A DNA stretch of 64,000 nt. It comes from Sodiomyces alkalinus F11 (lineage: Eukaryota; Ascomycota; Sordariomycetes; Glomerellales; Plectosphaerellaceae). Made by a program: the position numbers and the translations under genes. Under the pieces are notes generated by a model that saw only the letters and a list, made by a program, of their open reading frames with translations, was not told the origin of the DNA and did no database searches. Location: assembly GCF_003711515.1 (NCBI RefSeq), contig NW_021167084.1, positions 1,715,932-1,779,931 of the forward strand. The letters are read 5' to 3'. Shown in pieces: positions 47,300 to 57,461 of the stretch (positions are counted from its first letter, which is position 1; every line of letters starts with the position of its first letter).

Positions 47300-48042
47300 G
47301 AGCCTTTTATAGTTATCCACGTTATAATAGGGCGAACGGCTTTACTCACTATTATATACTAGGATACCCGTGGTATTCGAGTAACGGCCCGGCGCTCTAA
47401 GACCTTTAAACGGATAACCGGGTTTTTAGTAAGAGGCAGACTCGAGCTTAAAAGATTATCCGTAAAATCCTAGACTAAGTATAATATTACCCGGATTAAT
47501 ATTAACTTACTAAAACTAGATAATATCGTTTATATTATTAGTGGATATCTATATTAGGAGGAGGGTAAGACCGTAAAGGACTAAAGAAGCTTAGGGTAAC
47601 TTACTAGGTTTAATACCTAGTTAATCTTAGTTAGGTTAGTATAAGACAGAACTTAGTTATAATAGGGTTATTACTATCCTAAATACTATAAAGATTATAT
47701 AATATAAGGTTAATCTAGTTAATATAGGCCTTTATACCCTTTAGGTCGAAGTAGCGGAGATATTAGTAGGATAATAGCGTAATAAAGGTAACGATATAGT
47801 TATAACCGCTTACTATAATAGCCTCCCGTAACTCCTTATGGAGTAGGGTATAGTTTTCGTTATCGCTATTACGGCCTCTACGATCTTTTACGCTAAGGTA
47901 TTCCTAGTTTATAAAGAACTTAAAGTTAATACTACTCTTATAATAGATTATAAGAGCTAAATAGGCTCTGAATTTAAGTATTTACTAAAGTCTAAGAGTT
48001 TCTAAATAGTTAGCTTTCTATTATAATAAATTATAAAGATAA

Positions 48043-48086
<44 letters not shown>

Positions 48087-48720
48087 AGATAAATAATCAC
48101 TTACTAATACTATTATATCTATATTCGGATATAAACCTAATAAGATTCTCGATAAACTAAGCCTAGTTCGCCCTTATAGAAGTAAGATCTAGGAAGATAT
48201 CCTGCTAAGGACCGGGGTCGTTAAAGGTCTAGCCACCTAAAATAATAATAAGCTTTAGGTTAGGGTTTCTACTCTTAACGTTATTAATAGTTTTATAAAT
48301 ATTAGGATCGATACCGTTTATATTAGTGATCTAGAAATCGCTATTAATATATATAAAAGAAACGAATAGGTGGGTGAGTAGGTTAACGGGGATCTCGCCG
48401 GGACCTATTATGCTATAAGGCTTCTGTATATTCTAGGTTTCTTAGTAGCCGATAATAATATTCTACGAGTTTAAGGGAGGGGTATTAGGCTTAGGCTATT
48501 CGTAGTTAGACTAGTATCCAGGCTAGCAGAACTCGGTTATAGTACTATAGAACCCGAACTCGGAGTAGTACACGTTTAGGGGACACGTCGTACCGGGCGT
48601 CTCGGCGAATTCGCCGTACTCAGCCTTCGTATCGTAGTTACTCTGGTAATCCTCCCCGTAGTAGTTAGGACCGTAACCGCACCAGCCATCGGCGCCGCAG
48701 CAAGCCAGAAAGGAAAAGGG
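47300..48720 (-). pseudogene. RIP-inactivated GH18 chitinase with hevein domain
   Basis: Minus-strand reading gives a secreted-type chitinase relic of the fungal killer-toxin-like GH18 group. At about 48540-48690 lies a chitin-binding type 1 (hevein) domain starting ACCGADGWCGYGPNYYG, with several further Cys changed to Tyr. Then come IPVNLLTHLFVSF (about 48380-48420) and an LGG-stop-TFNDPGP block (about 48200-48240) matching the SxGG strand. The catalytic stretch follows at about 47893-47915, where the acidic cluster reads FIN-stop-EY: the proton-donor Glu remains, but Asp and Trp positions are mutated. FDLKGIKAY and DSNNPI follow at about 47600-47760. A probable intron holding a TA microsatellite splits the domain. 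The signal peptide and any LysM region are not found, so the 5' end is also missing. The gene is not functional. Confidence 0.8.
48044..48081. repeat. TA dinucleotide microsatellite
   Basis: About 19 uninterrupted TA units, located where an intron of the broken chitinase gene is expected. Such pure runs are prone to slippage and to RIP-driven creation from CA repeats. Confidence 0.9.
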
Positions 48721-49310
48721 GGCGGGTGTACGTGTCCTAAATACATCTGCCACCTTCCAAGCGAGGATAGTGGGGCACCTCCAACCAATAGGAGAGCACC
48801 ATACCGTGGCTCACGTGATAGAATGTGACAACTGTACATACTTCGCCCATGTGGCCTGTGTGAGATACCCCGAGGAGGATGGATCATGGAATAAGAGAAT
48901 AAATGGCTGCGCTGCTATTATTACTAGGCAGAATTTGGAATAGATACGACCTTACTTGGGTATACAGCTCGGTCTCCCTTTACCGAGTCTACGCCGGATT
49001 CAATGGAGATATTTTGGCGACTAGTTTCCCGCGTAAAGAGCCCACATGCAAGCTCTGAGTGGCCCTTACCTAATCCCCACGTTAGAAGTCCCTATCTTAT
49101 GTAAATTCCGGTGATGTCCCTCATGACGCAATCCGCGCTCCCCGCACCCCATAGGTACCTTATGCTCTAGGGACTATTAACTATATCTCCATCTCAGACC
49201 CTCAGCTTCGAACATTCTGGTACGAGACACAAAGCATTCACACACTCTCACTCACATTGCTCCACATTGTGCGCCATTTCGTCTCAACTATACTTCAACA
49301 CCTAGAAAAG
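48721..49310. promoter_or_regulatory. Upstream region of the aldo/keto reductase gene
   Basis: 590 bases of normal composition between the RIP island and the reductase start. It contains a TCACGTGA palindrome (about 48811-48818), an E-box-like site, and a leader with ACACTCTCACTCACATTG just before the ATG. No gene is recognised. Confidence 0.5.
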
Positions 49311-50431
49311 ATGTCAGCTCTCAATCTTCAGTCTAAATTGACAATCAACAATGGCCTGGAGATCCCCATACTGGGGTTCGGCGTAAGTCTTTCCTCCGCC
49401 TCCCCTATCCCCTAGGAAAACTCTTCGATGACTGACAATTGACAATCCTGTAGCTCTGGAAGACGTGAGTTACCTCGTTATAGCGAGCCCCTACCAGCGT
49501 TCATGTAACGGGCAAGTCAATTTAGTGGCCTGGACAGCTAATATGAGCCATGGTGGTGTTCAGTCCTCCCGAGCAAGCAGAGGAAATCTGCACAGATGCT
49601 CTAAACGTCGGCTACCGTCATGTATGACAAACCACCTACTCTCGAGTCCTATAGGCTATCATGCGTGTCTAGACACTCACGAAACAAACAAACCAGCTCG
49701 ACTCCGCCGCCGCCTACAAAAACGAAGCCGGCGCCGGCGCCGCCATCCGCCACGCGTCCCCGGGAATCCCCCGCTCGGAAATCTACTTCACCTCCAAGGT
49801 CCGCTACATCAACTATGACGACGCCAAGGCCCAGGTGACGCGCACCCTCGAGGAGACGGGCCTGGACTACGTCGACCTGATGCTCCTGCACTGCCCGTAC
49901 GGGGGGTCCGCCAACCGCAAGGGCGCATGGAAAGCCCTCGTCGAGGCGCAGGAGGCCGGGCTCGTGCGGTCCATTGGCGTGAGCAACTACGGCGTGCACC
50001 ATCTTGACGAGCTTGAGACGCATGTCCGCGAGCTGGAGGAAGAACGCGGCGGTGTCGGCCGCGGCGGGAAGATCAACGTCGTGCAGTATGAGATCCATCC
50101 CTGGTGCCCGCGCGACGACATCGTCCAGTGGTGTCGGCAGAGGGACGTCGTCGTGGAGGCCTACAGCCCGCTCGTCCGCGGCGAGAGGTGGGGGCAGGAA
50201 CCGCTCAAGGAGCTGGCGGAGAAGCATGGCGTTACGGAGGCGCAGATTCTACTTCGTTGGAGCTTGCAGAAGGGCTATGTCCCGCTGCCGAAGAGTGTCC
50301 ACCTGGAGCGAATCCGGAAGAACAGTGAAGTGTACGGGTTTAAGCTGTCCGAGGAGGACATGGAGTTGTTGAAGACGACGGAGTACAAGCCTGTTTGCTG
50401 GGATCCGACTGTGAGTCCGTTGGACAACTAG
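49311..50431 (+). CDS. Aldo/keto reductase
   Basis: NADPH-dependent carbonyl reductase of the AKR superfamily; the substrate cannot be told. Four exons are read from splice sites: 49311-49382, 49454-49464, 49564-49621 and 49697-50431, giving 291 residues. Exon 2 is only 11 bases and encodes LWK plus part of Thr in GFGLWKTPPEQAEE. The catalytic tetrad is complete: Asp49 and Tyr54 (LDSAAAY), Lys81 (FTSK) and His112 (LLHCPY). Cofactor-side motifs are SIGVSNYG, VVQYEIHPW, EAYSPL and VPLPKSVHLERIRKN; the last is the 2'-phosphate region typical of NADPH binding. Length is slightly short of the usual 310-320 but complete. The gene ends 34 bases before the convergent deaminase gene ends, so the two transcripts probably overlap. 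Confidence 0.93.
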
Positions 50432-50465
50432 ACGGAAGTGAAAGACCGAAGAAAAGGGACTTTTA

Positions 50466-51983
50466 TTAGAATTGGCCGTCGACGATCGAATAAGGGGGAG
50501 TAGTCAGGCATGCATCCAAAGAACCGGCGATGAGATTCTCCCGACTTGTCATCGGTTCAATCCGCCTGGTAGCCTTACCAGCTGCGTCCGACACGTCTTG
50601 CATGATGCCCTTCACGACCCCCCGATACCGATGCCGAAGATCGTCTGGGTAGCCGGCAAGATCCGGTATAGTCCATTGATCGTAGCAAGCGCCATGCGTC
50701 TTGGAAGGAAAGTAAGCTCCGTGACGGCGTAGGAACAGGTAGCAGAGATAACAGAGGTATTTGGACGCGCCGACACAACGAGGGGCGAGCCAAGCAGCAC
50801 AATCCACCAGGGCCCGCGTCATATCTTGGTGCACGGCGAGGTTCACCTCAGCATGAACGTGCGTCGACGCCGCCCAGGGTTGGTACGCCACTTCGACAGG
50901 CCCGGCCCGGTACGGCGGCAAGAAGACGAGTTCCGCATTCTTGAAGAGGAACGAGCGGGCGAGGGCCAAGTCGGCGAGGGTAAGCGGGATGCGGTAGTAG
51001 GCCGCGATCTTCTCCGTCTGCTGGAGGGTCTTGAAGCAGGCCTGCACCTGCACCGTGGGTCTCACGGAGCGCAGCCGACGGAGGTAGTCGGCCGTGGACG
51101 GGCGGATGCAGAAATCGTAGCAGGCGCGGATGAGGGCGCAGCGCCTCCCGTCCTCTCGTCCCGGCTCCTCGTCGGGCGGAGGAGGGTCCTCGAAGGATCG
51201 GAGCACAGACGCCAATGAAGAGAGGCTCGCTTCGATGTCGGACCTCTGCCGCCGCTCGTTGCGGGCGTAGAGAAACTCGGCGCGGTGGATGAGGTTGGAG
51301 AAATCGGCGTGGAGAGGCTTCTTGTGCGTCCGGGACAGGTAGGCTGGTTTCGTCCAGCGTGAAGAGCGGAGGCGGTTCAGGAGGCGTTGGCGGTGATGTT
51401 GGGCGACTTGCTGGACGAGGAGATCTACCACTTCATCTCTGGTGGTGCGCGTCAGGTCGGATAAGACGTCAAGGAGGGAGCGAAGAAAAGACTGCGAGGC
51501 AGAGTCGATGGCGTCTACTGAGGCGATGGTGATTCTCAATGTGGGTAGTAGTGGTGGTGGTGGTGGTGGTGCTGCTGCTGCTGCTCCGGCAGTTGGAGTA
51601 GTTGGGGGTAGGGCCGACGAAGACGGCTCCTGAACCGTGGCGGCAGCGACGGATTGTGCGCCCTCACCCACGGCCGCAAGATAGGAGATGTCATCTGCCA
51701 GCCTCTGCTCTTCCGACGGGGAGAGGCGGAAGTTGTGCTGAGGCGAGGGCGGGTGATTTGCGCTCCATTCGGTCAAGTCGAAGATTTGGCTGTCGAGGGG
51801 AACGGCGTTGGTGAGTTTTTCCAGCTCGACAACTCGCTTACGGAAGGCAGTTTCGGTGGGATCTATCCATATAGAGGACTCTGGAGATGCGGTGCGGGTG
51901 GGAAGGGCATGCTGCTGGCAAGGCGACATGGTTCTACTCCGTTCCGATGCCGGTACGGTAGAAAAGGTCGATGAGACAAACAT
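50466..51983 (-). CDS. OTT_1508-type deaminase-fold protein
   Basis: Single exon of 505 residues from the ATG at 51983; a second in-frame ATG at 51929 is possible. The C-terminal region carries the zinc deaminase signature: His377-Ala-Glu379 in HVHAEVNLA and Cys411xxCys414 in KYLCYLCYLFL, followed by HGAYFPSKTHGACYDQW. That combination is the OTT_1508-like deaminase family (PF14441), named from Orientia and expanded in fungi. All zinc ligands and the catalytic Glu are present, so activity is plausible, but no substrate is known; nucleic acid or nucleotide deamination is inferred from the fold. The first 160 residues are low complexity, with Pro and Ala runs from trinucleotide repeats (about 51548-51590). 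The middle (about 165-370) is helical and uncharacterised. There is no signal peptide. Confidence 0.82.
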   Translation of the reverse strand: MFVSSTFSTVPASERSRTMSPCQQHALPTRTASPESSIWIDPTETAFRKRVVELEKLTNAVPLDSQIFDLTEWSANHPPSPQHNFRLSPSEEQRLADDISYLAAVGEGAQSVAAATVQEPSSSALPPTTPTAGAAAAAPPPPPPLLPTLRITIASVDAIDSASQSFLRSLLDVLSDLTRTTRDEVVDLLVQQVAQHHRQRLLNRLRSSRWTKPAYLSRTHKKPLHADFSNLIHRAEFLYARNERRQRSDIEASLSSLASVLRSFEDPPPPDEEPGREDGRRCALIRACYDFCIRPSTADYLRRLRSVRPTVQVQACFKTLQQTEKIAAYYRIPLTLADLALARSFLFKNAELVFLPPYRAGPVEVAYQPWAASTHVHAEVNLAVHQDMTRALVDCAAWLAPRCVGASKYLCYLCYLFLRRHGAYFPSKTHGACYDQWTIPDLAGYPDDLRHRYRGVVKGIMQDVSDAAGKATRRIEPMTSRENLIAGSLDACLTTPPYSIVDGQF

Positions 51984-52924
51984 ATCCGTACTGAGTACCT
52001 CGTTCGGTAGCTGGGGGTGAATGAAACATGGTGCGAACAGGAGATAGCCTGTGCGTAAATCATCTTGGCTGATGTCGATTAGTCATGAGCAATGTCTTAC
52101 ATAATCACCCATTCCTCTCCAATTTTCCCCAACGTACTCGTCATCAACTTCCCTTTCTCGGGTTACAACCGCGAGTGACACTTCACCTCCTATGAGAGGC
52201 TGGCCTTTACCTTAGCTGTCGCCAGTCACGACATGATCTGGACGTACCTCCATGCTGAAGCTACGACAAGGGTTGTCATTCTCAACAACCACACGCCTTT
52301 GGTCGGTCACAGACCGTCAGACTCGCAGCGTAACACTGGTCTCCGCACACGGCAGAGGTTCCGCCTCCCTCTCTCGTCCTATCCGAGCCCCTTGTACATG
52401 TTACGAAGGGACATGTTCCAACCGAAGCGACCAAAGTACCTAAGGTACCTTGTAAGGTCTGGACGGAGACGAATACTTCCAGGTCCACGTCAGCTCGGCA
52501 TGGGCATATATATACCGAAGCGTCGCATGTTCGCCGACATTTCCCCAGGTCGGTCAGCTGTCGTTCCGGGCGAAATGATCCAAATCCGAATGGGGTTCAA
52601 TCGGCCGAATGACACAAGACCATAGACCCCTGTAAGATGACGTCAGAGGCACACAGAAGATGAGAGTCCACCGCATTTGCTTCGGGGTCTTCTGGTGTTT
52701 TTATTTGTATTTGTATTTTTATACTCTTGTTTTTCCATGTCTCTTCTCACACCCGTGACCCACAGAGACGGGTGAAATTGGGAACTGAACACAAAGATAT
52801 CGAGGAACCACGTGTGCGACGCCCTTTTCTTTCATTTCCATTTGCTTTTGTTTATTTCTTTCAATTCCCAACGTCCCGTCTAATTTTCCCGCTTCACTGT
52901 ATCATATGATTCATATCCGGCGCA
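51984..52924. promoter_or_regulatory. Divergent promoter, deaminase / DUF1275 protein
   Basis: 941 bases between opposed starts. A TACCTAAGGTACCTTG block lies at about 52437-52453, another member of the GGTACC palindrome set. A T-rich leader (about 52690-52735) and a CT-rich tract (about 52830-52900) precede the membrane-protein gene. A 130-codon frame across the middle has no family resemblance. Confidence 0.55.
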
Positions 52925-53957
52925 ATGTCGCCCCTGAGAGATACCAATTCCAATCCATACGGGACACTAAACCACTCCGTTCCGGCTCCGAGTAACGAGT
53001 CCAGCAATGACATTCGGCCAGTTGAAGAGCGGCCTCTGCTAGGCAGGAAACCAGAGCCTCGGACCTGGTGGCGGCGCAACATGTCGGCCCAAGTCCGCCG
53101 CGACTGGGCCGACACAGTGCTCTTAGCCTGCTACATCATCACCGGATTATTGGACAGCGCTTCCATCTCAACCTGGGGGGCTTTCGTGTCGATGCAGACA
53201 GGTACGTGTACGCGTGTACTAGGAGCAATTAAGCTCACAGCTAAGGACTGGTTCTTAAATAAGTCGGACGAAACGGTGTCGCGTGCGGCGTGCCCCCCTT
53301 GTCGTCCCCATCTACTTTAATTCCTCCGTCGCAAAACCCGATCGCAAACTAAAAGACTAACACATTTTTTTTTTCCCAGGAAACACGGTCTACCTAGGCC
53401 TGGGTCCCACAGCCGGAACAAACAGATGGAAGAAATCCGGCCTCTCCATCCTCTCCTTCTCCCTCGGCTCCTACCTCTTCAGCCGCCTCCACCGCGTCTT
53501 CCCCCCGACGCCGCGCACCCGATGGGTCCTTTGCCTCTCCTTCGCCCTGCAAGCCGTGCTGACTGCCGCCGCCGCCGCCATCGTTACCTGGGGCCCTTCC
53601 GACGACGCCGGCCCCGACGACGCGCCGTGGTACGTCCTGCTGCCGATCGGTCTCGTGGCCCTGCAGAGCTGCGGCCAGGCCGTGGCGAGCCGCGCGCTCA
53701 AGTACAACGCCCTGACCAGCGTTGTGCTGACGAGTATTTACTGCGACTTGTTCTCGGACGCGGACCTGTTCGCCGGGTTGAGGGCTAACGCGGAGCGGAA
53801 CCGTCGGGCGGCGGCGCCGGTTTTGTTGCTCGTCGGGGCGCTGATGGGGGGTGTTTTGGCTAGTAGCCCTCTGGGGACCGCGGGGGCGTTGTGGACCGCT
53901 GTGGGTTTGAAGTCTATGATTGTTGTTTCTTGGTTCTTTTGGCCCGAGGAGATGTGA
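52925..53957 (+). CDS. DUF1275/YoaK family membrane protein
   Basis: Integral membrane protein of the YoaK/DUF1275 family, whose biochemical role is unknown. Two exons, 52925-53201 and 53380-53957, with a 178-base GTACGT...CAG intron; 284 residues. The splice creates the family signature SMQTGNTVYLGLG from SMQTG and NTVYL. The N-terminus is a hydrophilic cytosolic tail of about 65 residues. Hydrophobic segments follow at roughly 66-90, 120-140, 147-170, 180-205, 230-255 and 260-280, about six membrane spans. An Arg-rich loop (HRVFPPTPRTR) separates spans 2 and 3. It is transcribed away from the deaminase gene. Nothing in the sequence ties the two functionally. Confidence 0.88.
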
Positions 53958-54406
53958 GATGTGAGCGATCCTGCTAGGCAAGACGTATTCTAGCGTTTTA
54001 CGAAGTATATGGTTCTATTATCCGCCATCGAGACTAGAAGGCAGATCAACAGGTACCTTGTTAGATAGTGAAACGCATTGGGCGATTGTTCGTGATGGAT
54101 AGTGACACGTGATCCTTCCAATCGACGGCTTATCGTTTACCCCAGTACGCGCGGCATCTAATCGTATCGATTACGTAATCTTCCCCTTGTGCCCCTCCAT
54201 CTCTCGTCACGTCACGTCTTGATCCCCTTTCTGTTTTCTGTCCACAACGTGTTCCCTTGAAATGAGGAAGACGGCACAGATGAATCTTTCCGAAGAAAAG
54301 TCGACGCACCGACAGGTTATCTCTATAACATGGGATGATGAGATTATTGTCAGAGGTGACAAAAAACCAACATTTTCGAATGCAGTTCCGGCTGATCAGT
54401 GATTTC
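53958..54406. other. Convergent intergenic spacer
   Basis: 449 bases between converging genes. No gene, repeat or RNA signal is recognised. Confidence 0.6.
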
Positions 54407-55122
54407 CTAGCTCATCAGGATACCGGGGATCCCCCAACGCCTGATGTAGGCATCGGCAACGCTTCTAATGGCGTAGTCGTCGAGTGGAGTATGCATGATC
54501 GTGTTCCAAGCCTTCACGACTCCCAACGCAAGCGGGCCACCATTCTCCCGAACCATAACAGCAAGGATCTCGACGGCATCCTTAATATCAGTCTCCCTAC
54601 GCGCGGACCCGATTCGTTTTAGTTTCCGGGCGAGAGACCACTTCCATTGTGCAGCGTATATGATCAAGTTCTTCCCCTGCCAAAGCACGACGCCTTGTCC
54701 GACCGAATCGCGAAAAAGCCGCCGTTTAATGTCCCCCGGTGTGAAGAGATCCATTAGAGGGTTGATCCAATCTCCGATAAGTTCATACTGCTTCGCCACC
54801 GCTAGAATCGCTCTCTGGAACTTCTCCTTGATTTTATTGAGTTTACGGATGGCTGGGTCGATGATGTAGTCGATGTCGCGCGTTGACTGGCGGTGTCGGA
54901 ATAATGTAACGGCCACGAATCCGCCGGCGCTCAGCAACTTGATCGGTGCTGCGGCGCGCAGGTTCTTCGATTTACTCATCTCCTTGTCCAAGGCATGGAG
55001 GGCTTCCAGTTGATGCAACGTCAGTGGCGAAAACAGACGAAAGAACGGGGGTGGATTTTCTTACCGTGCTCAAACTCCTTGGCGGAGAAAGCAGACTTAC
55101 TGCTCGAAGAGCTTGAAGACAT
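54407..55122 (-). CDS. Nucleotidyltransferase-fold protein
   Basis: Two exons, 55065-55122 and 54407-55002, with a 62-base GTAAGA...AAG intron; 217 residues. The first exon encodes MSSSSSSSKSAFSAKEFEH. The core motif is GGFVAVTLFRHRQSTRDIDY: Gly46-Gly47 and Asp62-x-Asp64. This is the helix-turn plus DxD pattern of minimal nucleotidyltransferases, such as AbiEii-like and related fungal families, which transfer a nucleotide with two metal-binding Asp residues. A third conserved acidic residue may be Asp142 or nearby, in RRETDIKDAVEIL. The conserved WSLARKLKRI segment is also typical of this fold. The substrate is unknown. It could also be an inactive relative. No secretion signal is seen. Confidence 0.75.
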
Positions 55123-57461
55123 TACTGCTGATAGCTCGGGTTGTGGTGATGTCCTGAATGCCACCTGAAGCTACAGCCTACGACCAGCCGATGTGTCGCT
55201 ACCATAGTATAAAGATATTATTTACGGAGTAGGTTTTTTTTAGGGCATTTCACGAACGAAAGTCTAACGCCTCCATGGAAAACGCCTGGGAGCCAAAGAG
55301 AAGCCACATCGAACGCCTGGTCTCCGTTTTGAAGCCATGCCGCCGAGTATTGGGCGGCTTTTTGCCGATAATACGGAGCACTGAGTTAGTAAGTTACTCT
55401 GTTCTTCCAAGATCGATTACACGCTTTCTCATCGCCATAAACGTTCGAGTCTAATTCGCTCGCCGCCAAATCATGGACATGATATGGTACAGTTTCCAGT
55501 CGGCGTGCAGCCGCGTGCTCGTACACGGTACATGGCGAGGACAGCGATGGACAAATGGGAAACCCTGACATGCCTGTTTGAGAAAAGAATCTTCAAGTTG
55601 TCGAAAATATCACGAGTTTTTTTTTCTAATATTATTAGACTCTTTTCTTCTAATATCTTCGGATTAGGGCCTCAAGGCCTCGTATATACCTATACGGATA
55701 GGAGAAGCTCCATAGAGCCCGACGCCCGGAACACTTGGGGTCCGTAGCAGCCAATAAGGTAACGGCTCTTGGGGGTTTTCGGTAGTTGCCAAGAACTCGG
55801 GTGGCAGTAGCACAGTGTGAAAACGTATGTCCTTACAGACTTCGCGAGTCCTATACCTAGGCATGTCCGCCAACGCAATTTCTCAGCATAGAACGATATT
55901 CCTATTTACGCCAGTGTTTACTATTCCCCATGAAGGTATAACGAGGATCCTGAAATGTATACTCTGGCCATTTGACTGCGACAAGTTTGGATCACTTAGC
56001 GCACTGTGTACACGTTTGAAGAATAAAGTTCTAACTTCGAAGCCTACTTTAGGTACTACCTTACCTAGGTACGTACATTGAGGTACCTACCTATACGATA
56101 TAAGGTACGGAATGTACAGCAGCACAGGAGGGCGGTTCTGAAACACCAGAGGCCCACAGCGGCCCGACCACTAGCCCCAACGGGAGACATCACTAATCTG
56201 TGCTTGGACAGAGATTAATCTAGGGACTGACTCCCCGACATGTAAGTTGTCCCAGCGACATGTAAACCCACTTATAAATGGGGCTACCAAGATAAGATTA
56301 CCGTACACAAGTATCCTATATAATCTGTATGTATAGCCCGAGTACCTAGAGATTTATACTTATTATATTTTAGACCGATAATATCGTTAATAATCAAATA
56401 AGCCCTGACCGGCTATATCGTTAATTAAACGAGCCAACCGACGATATTAATAATATCGCTAATTAACCAGGCTGACCTTCCCTACGTGATAATATAACGA
56501 GTATACCTAGAATTCTACTCGGGCTGTACATGTAAATTATGTGGGATTCTTATGTACGGTAATCTTATCTTGATAGCCCCATTTATAAGTGGGTTTACAT
56601 GTCGCTGGGACAAAACTTACATGTCGGGGAGTCATTCCCTTAATCTAGGGCAACTTACCAAGAGGGCTGGCTCCCTATTATGTCGTCCCCGGTTTGCTAA
56701 GGACATGGGATCTTGGGTAACCGCCCTTAAGCCCGGCGACAACGTCACAACGTCACCGTCGCTTGTGAGAGAAGTGATGCATGGGGAGTAGTTAGAACTT
56801 CAGTGAACAATGAACATAGGCGCTCTCTGTTCGTCAATTACCCTTCAAGCTCAATGGACGAGAAGTTTGATTCTGTGGACCAGTCTGGAAAAAGTCTGGG
56901 TGCCACGTAATTATAATCCCGAGATACCTATCATGGGGCGTGAACCGGTCAAAACAGAGAAATGAAACAAGTAATAACGGCACGGACCTACCCGCCTTTC
57001 TCGTTTGGTGGATATCGATTCTAATAATGGTTATTTCCCCTCCCCTTGGCACCACGGATCCACGTGTCGATCGGTGTTTGTCTGGTGCTTCTCGGATCTT
57101 GGCCGATACCAATATTGACCCCTCCCCAGGCTCTCTCTCCCCTGGACCCTTTATCCGCGTGGGACCCCTCCTAGGATCGATTCTTTTCTCTGCCTGCCTA
57201 TTCCGCGTCACTTGTGACTCTTGAACCATCTGTCTGTTGGCGGCCTCCCGGGTTGGCGTCTATATAACTATTCACTACAACGTACCCCCCGCCGTGTCAC
57301 GCATCTTTATTCTTGGCTCAATCTTCTTCAGGTTTGCTTTCATCTTGAAATCCCTAAGAGATCAATCATCAGCCCTTGCCCAACTGTGGCCTGCAAAGCT
57401 TGTCCGATCTACAACCCCGCGCTACCCGCTTCTCGGAACTTTACGGAATCAAGCAACGATA
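55123..57461. other. Intergenic region containing a foldback MITE
   Basis: 2.3 kb without a recognisable gene. A 417-base inverted-repeat element sits at 56223-56639. GTACC motifs cluster at about 56045-56110 (TACCTTACCTAGGTACGTAC and neighbours) and TACGGAG occurs near 55216 and 55374. About 56900-57460 is CT-rich in parts and probably forms the promoter and leader of the WW-domain gene. Confidence 0.6.
56223..56639. mobile_element. Foldback MITE, hAT-like by target duplication
   Basis: The first about 95 bases (GGGACTGACTCCCCGACATG onward) return in reverse complement at the other end, with few differences, and weaker pairing continues further inwards. The whole 417-base element can fold into one long hairpin. 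It is flanked by identical 8-base copies of TTAATCTA (56215-56222 and 56640-56647), the target-site length of hAT transposons. Its middle (about 56340-56510) is TA-rich and CA-poor, as after RIP. No transposase is encoded. Such elements are mobilised in trans. The superfamily call rests on the duplication length alone. Confidence 0.8.

Larger units (their letters stand above)
46140..48720. repeat. RIP-mutated island between single-copy genes
   Basis: About 2.6 kb with the CA/TG-poor, TA-rich composition of the block at 1-17300, set between intact dom34 and an intact aldo/keto reductase gene. It contains no transposon signature I can read. Instead it holds a broken GH18 chitinase on the minus strand and a broken unidentified frame on the plus strand. 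The borders are sharp, at about 46140-46250 and 48700-48730. RIP acts on duplicated DNA, so a second copy of this segment is, or was, elsewhere in the genome. Confidence 0.8.
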
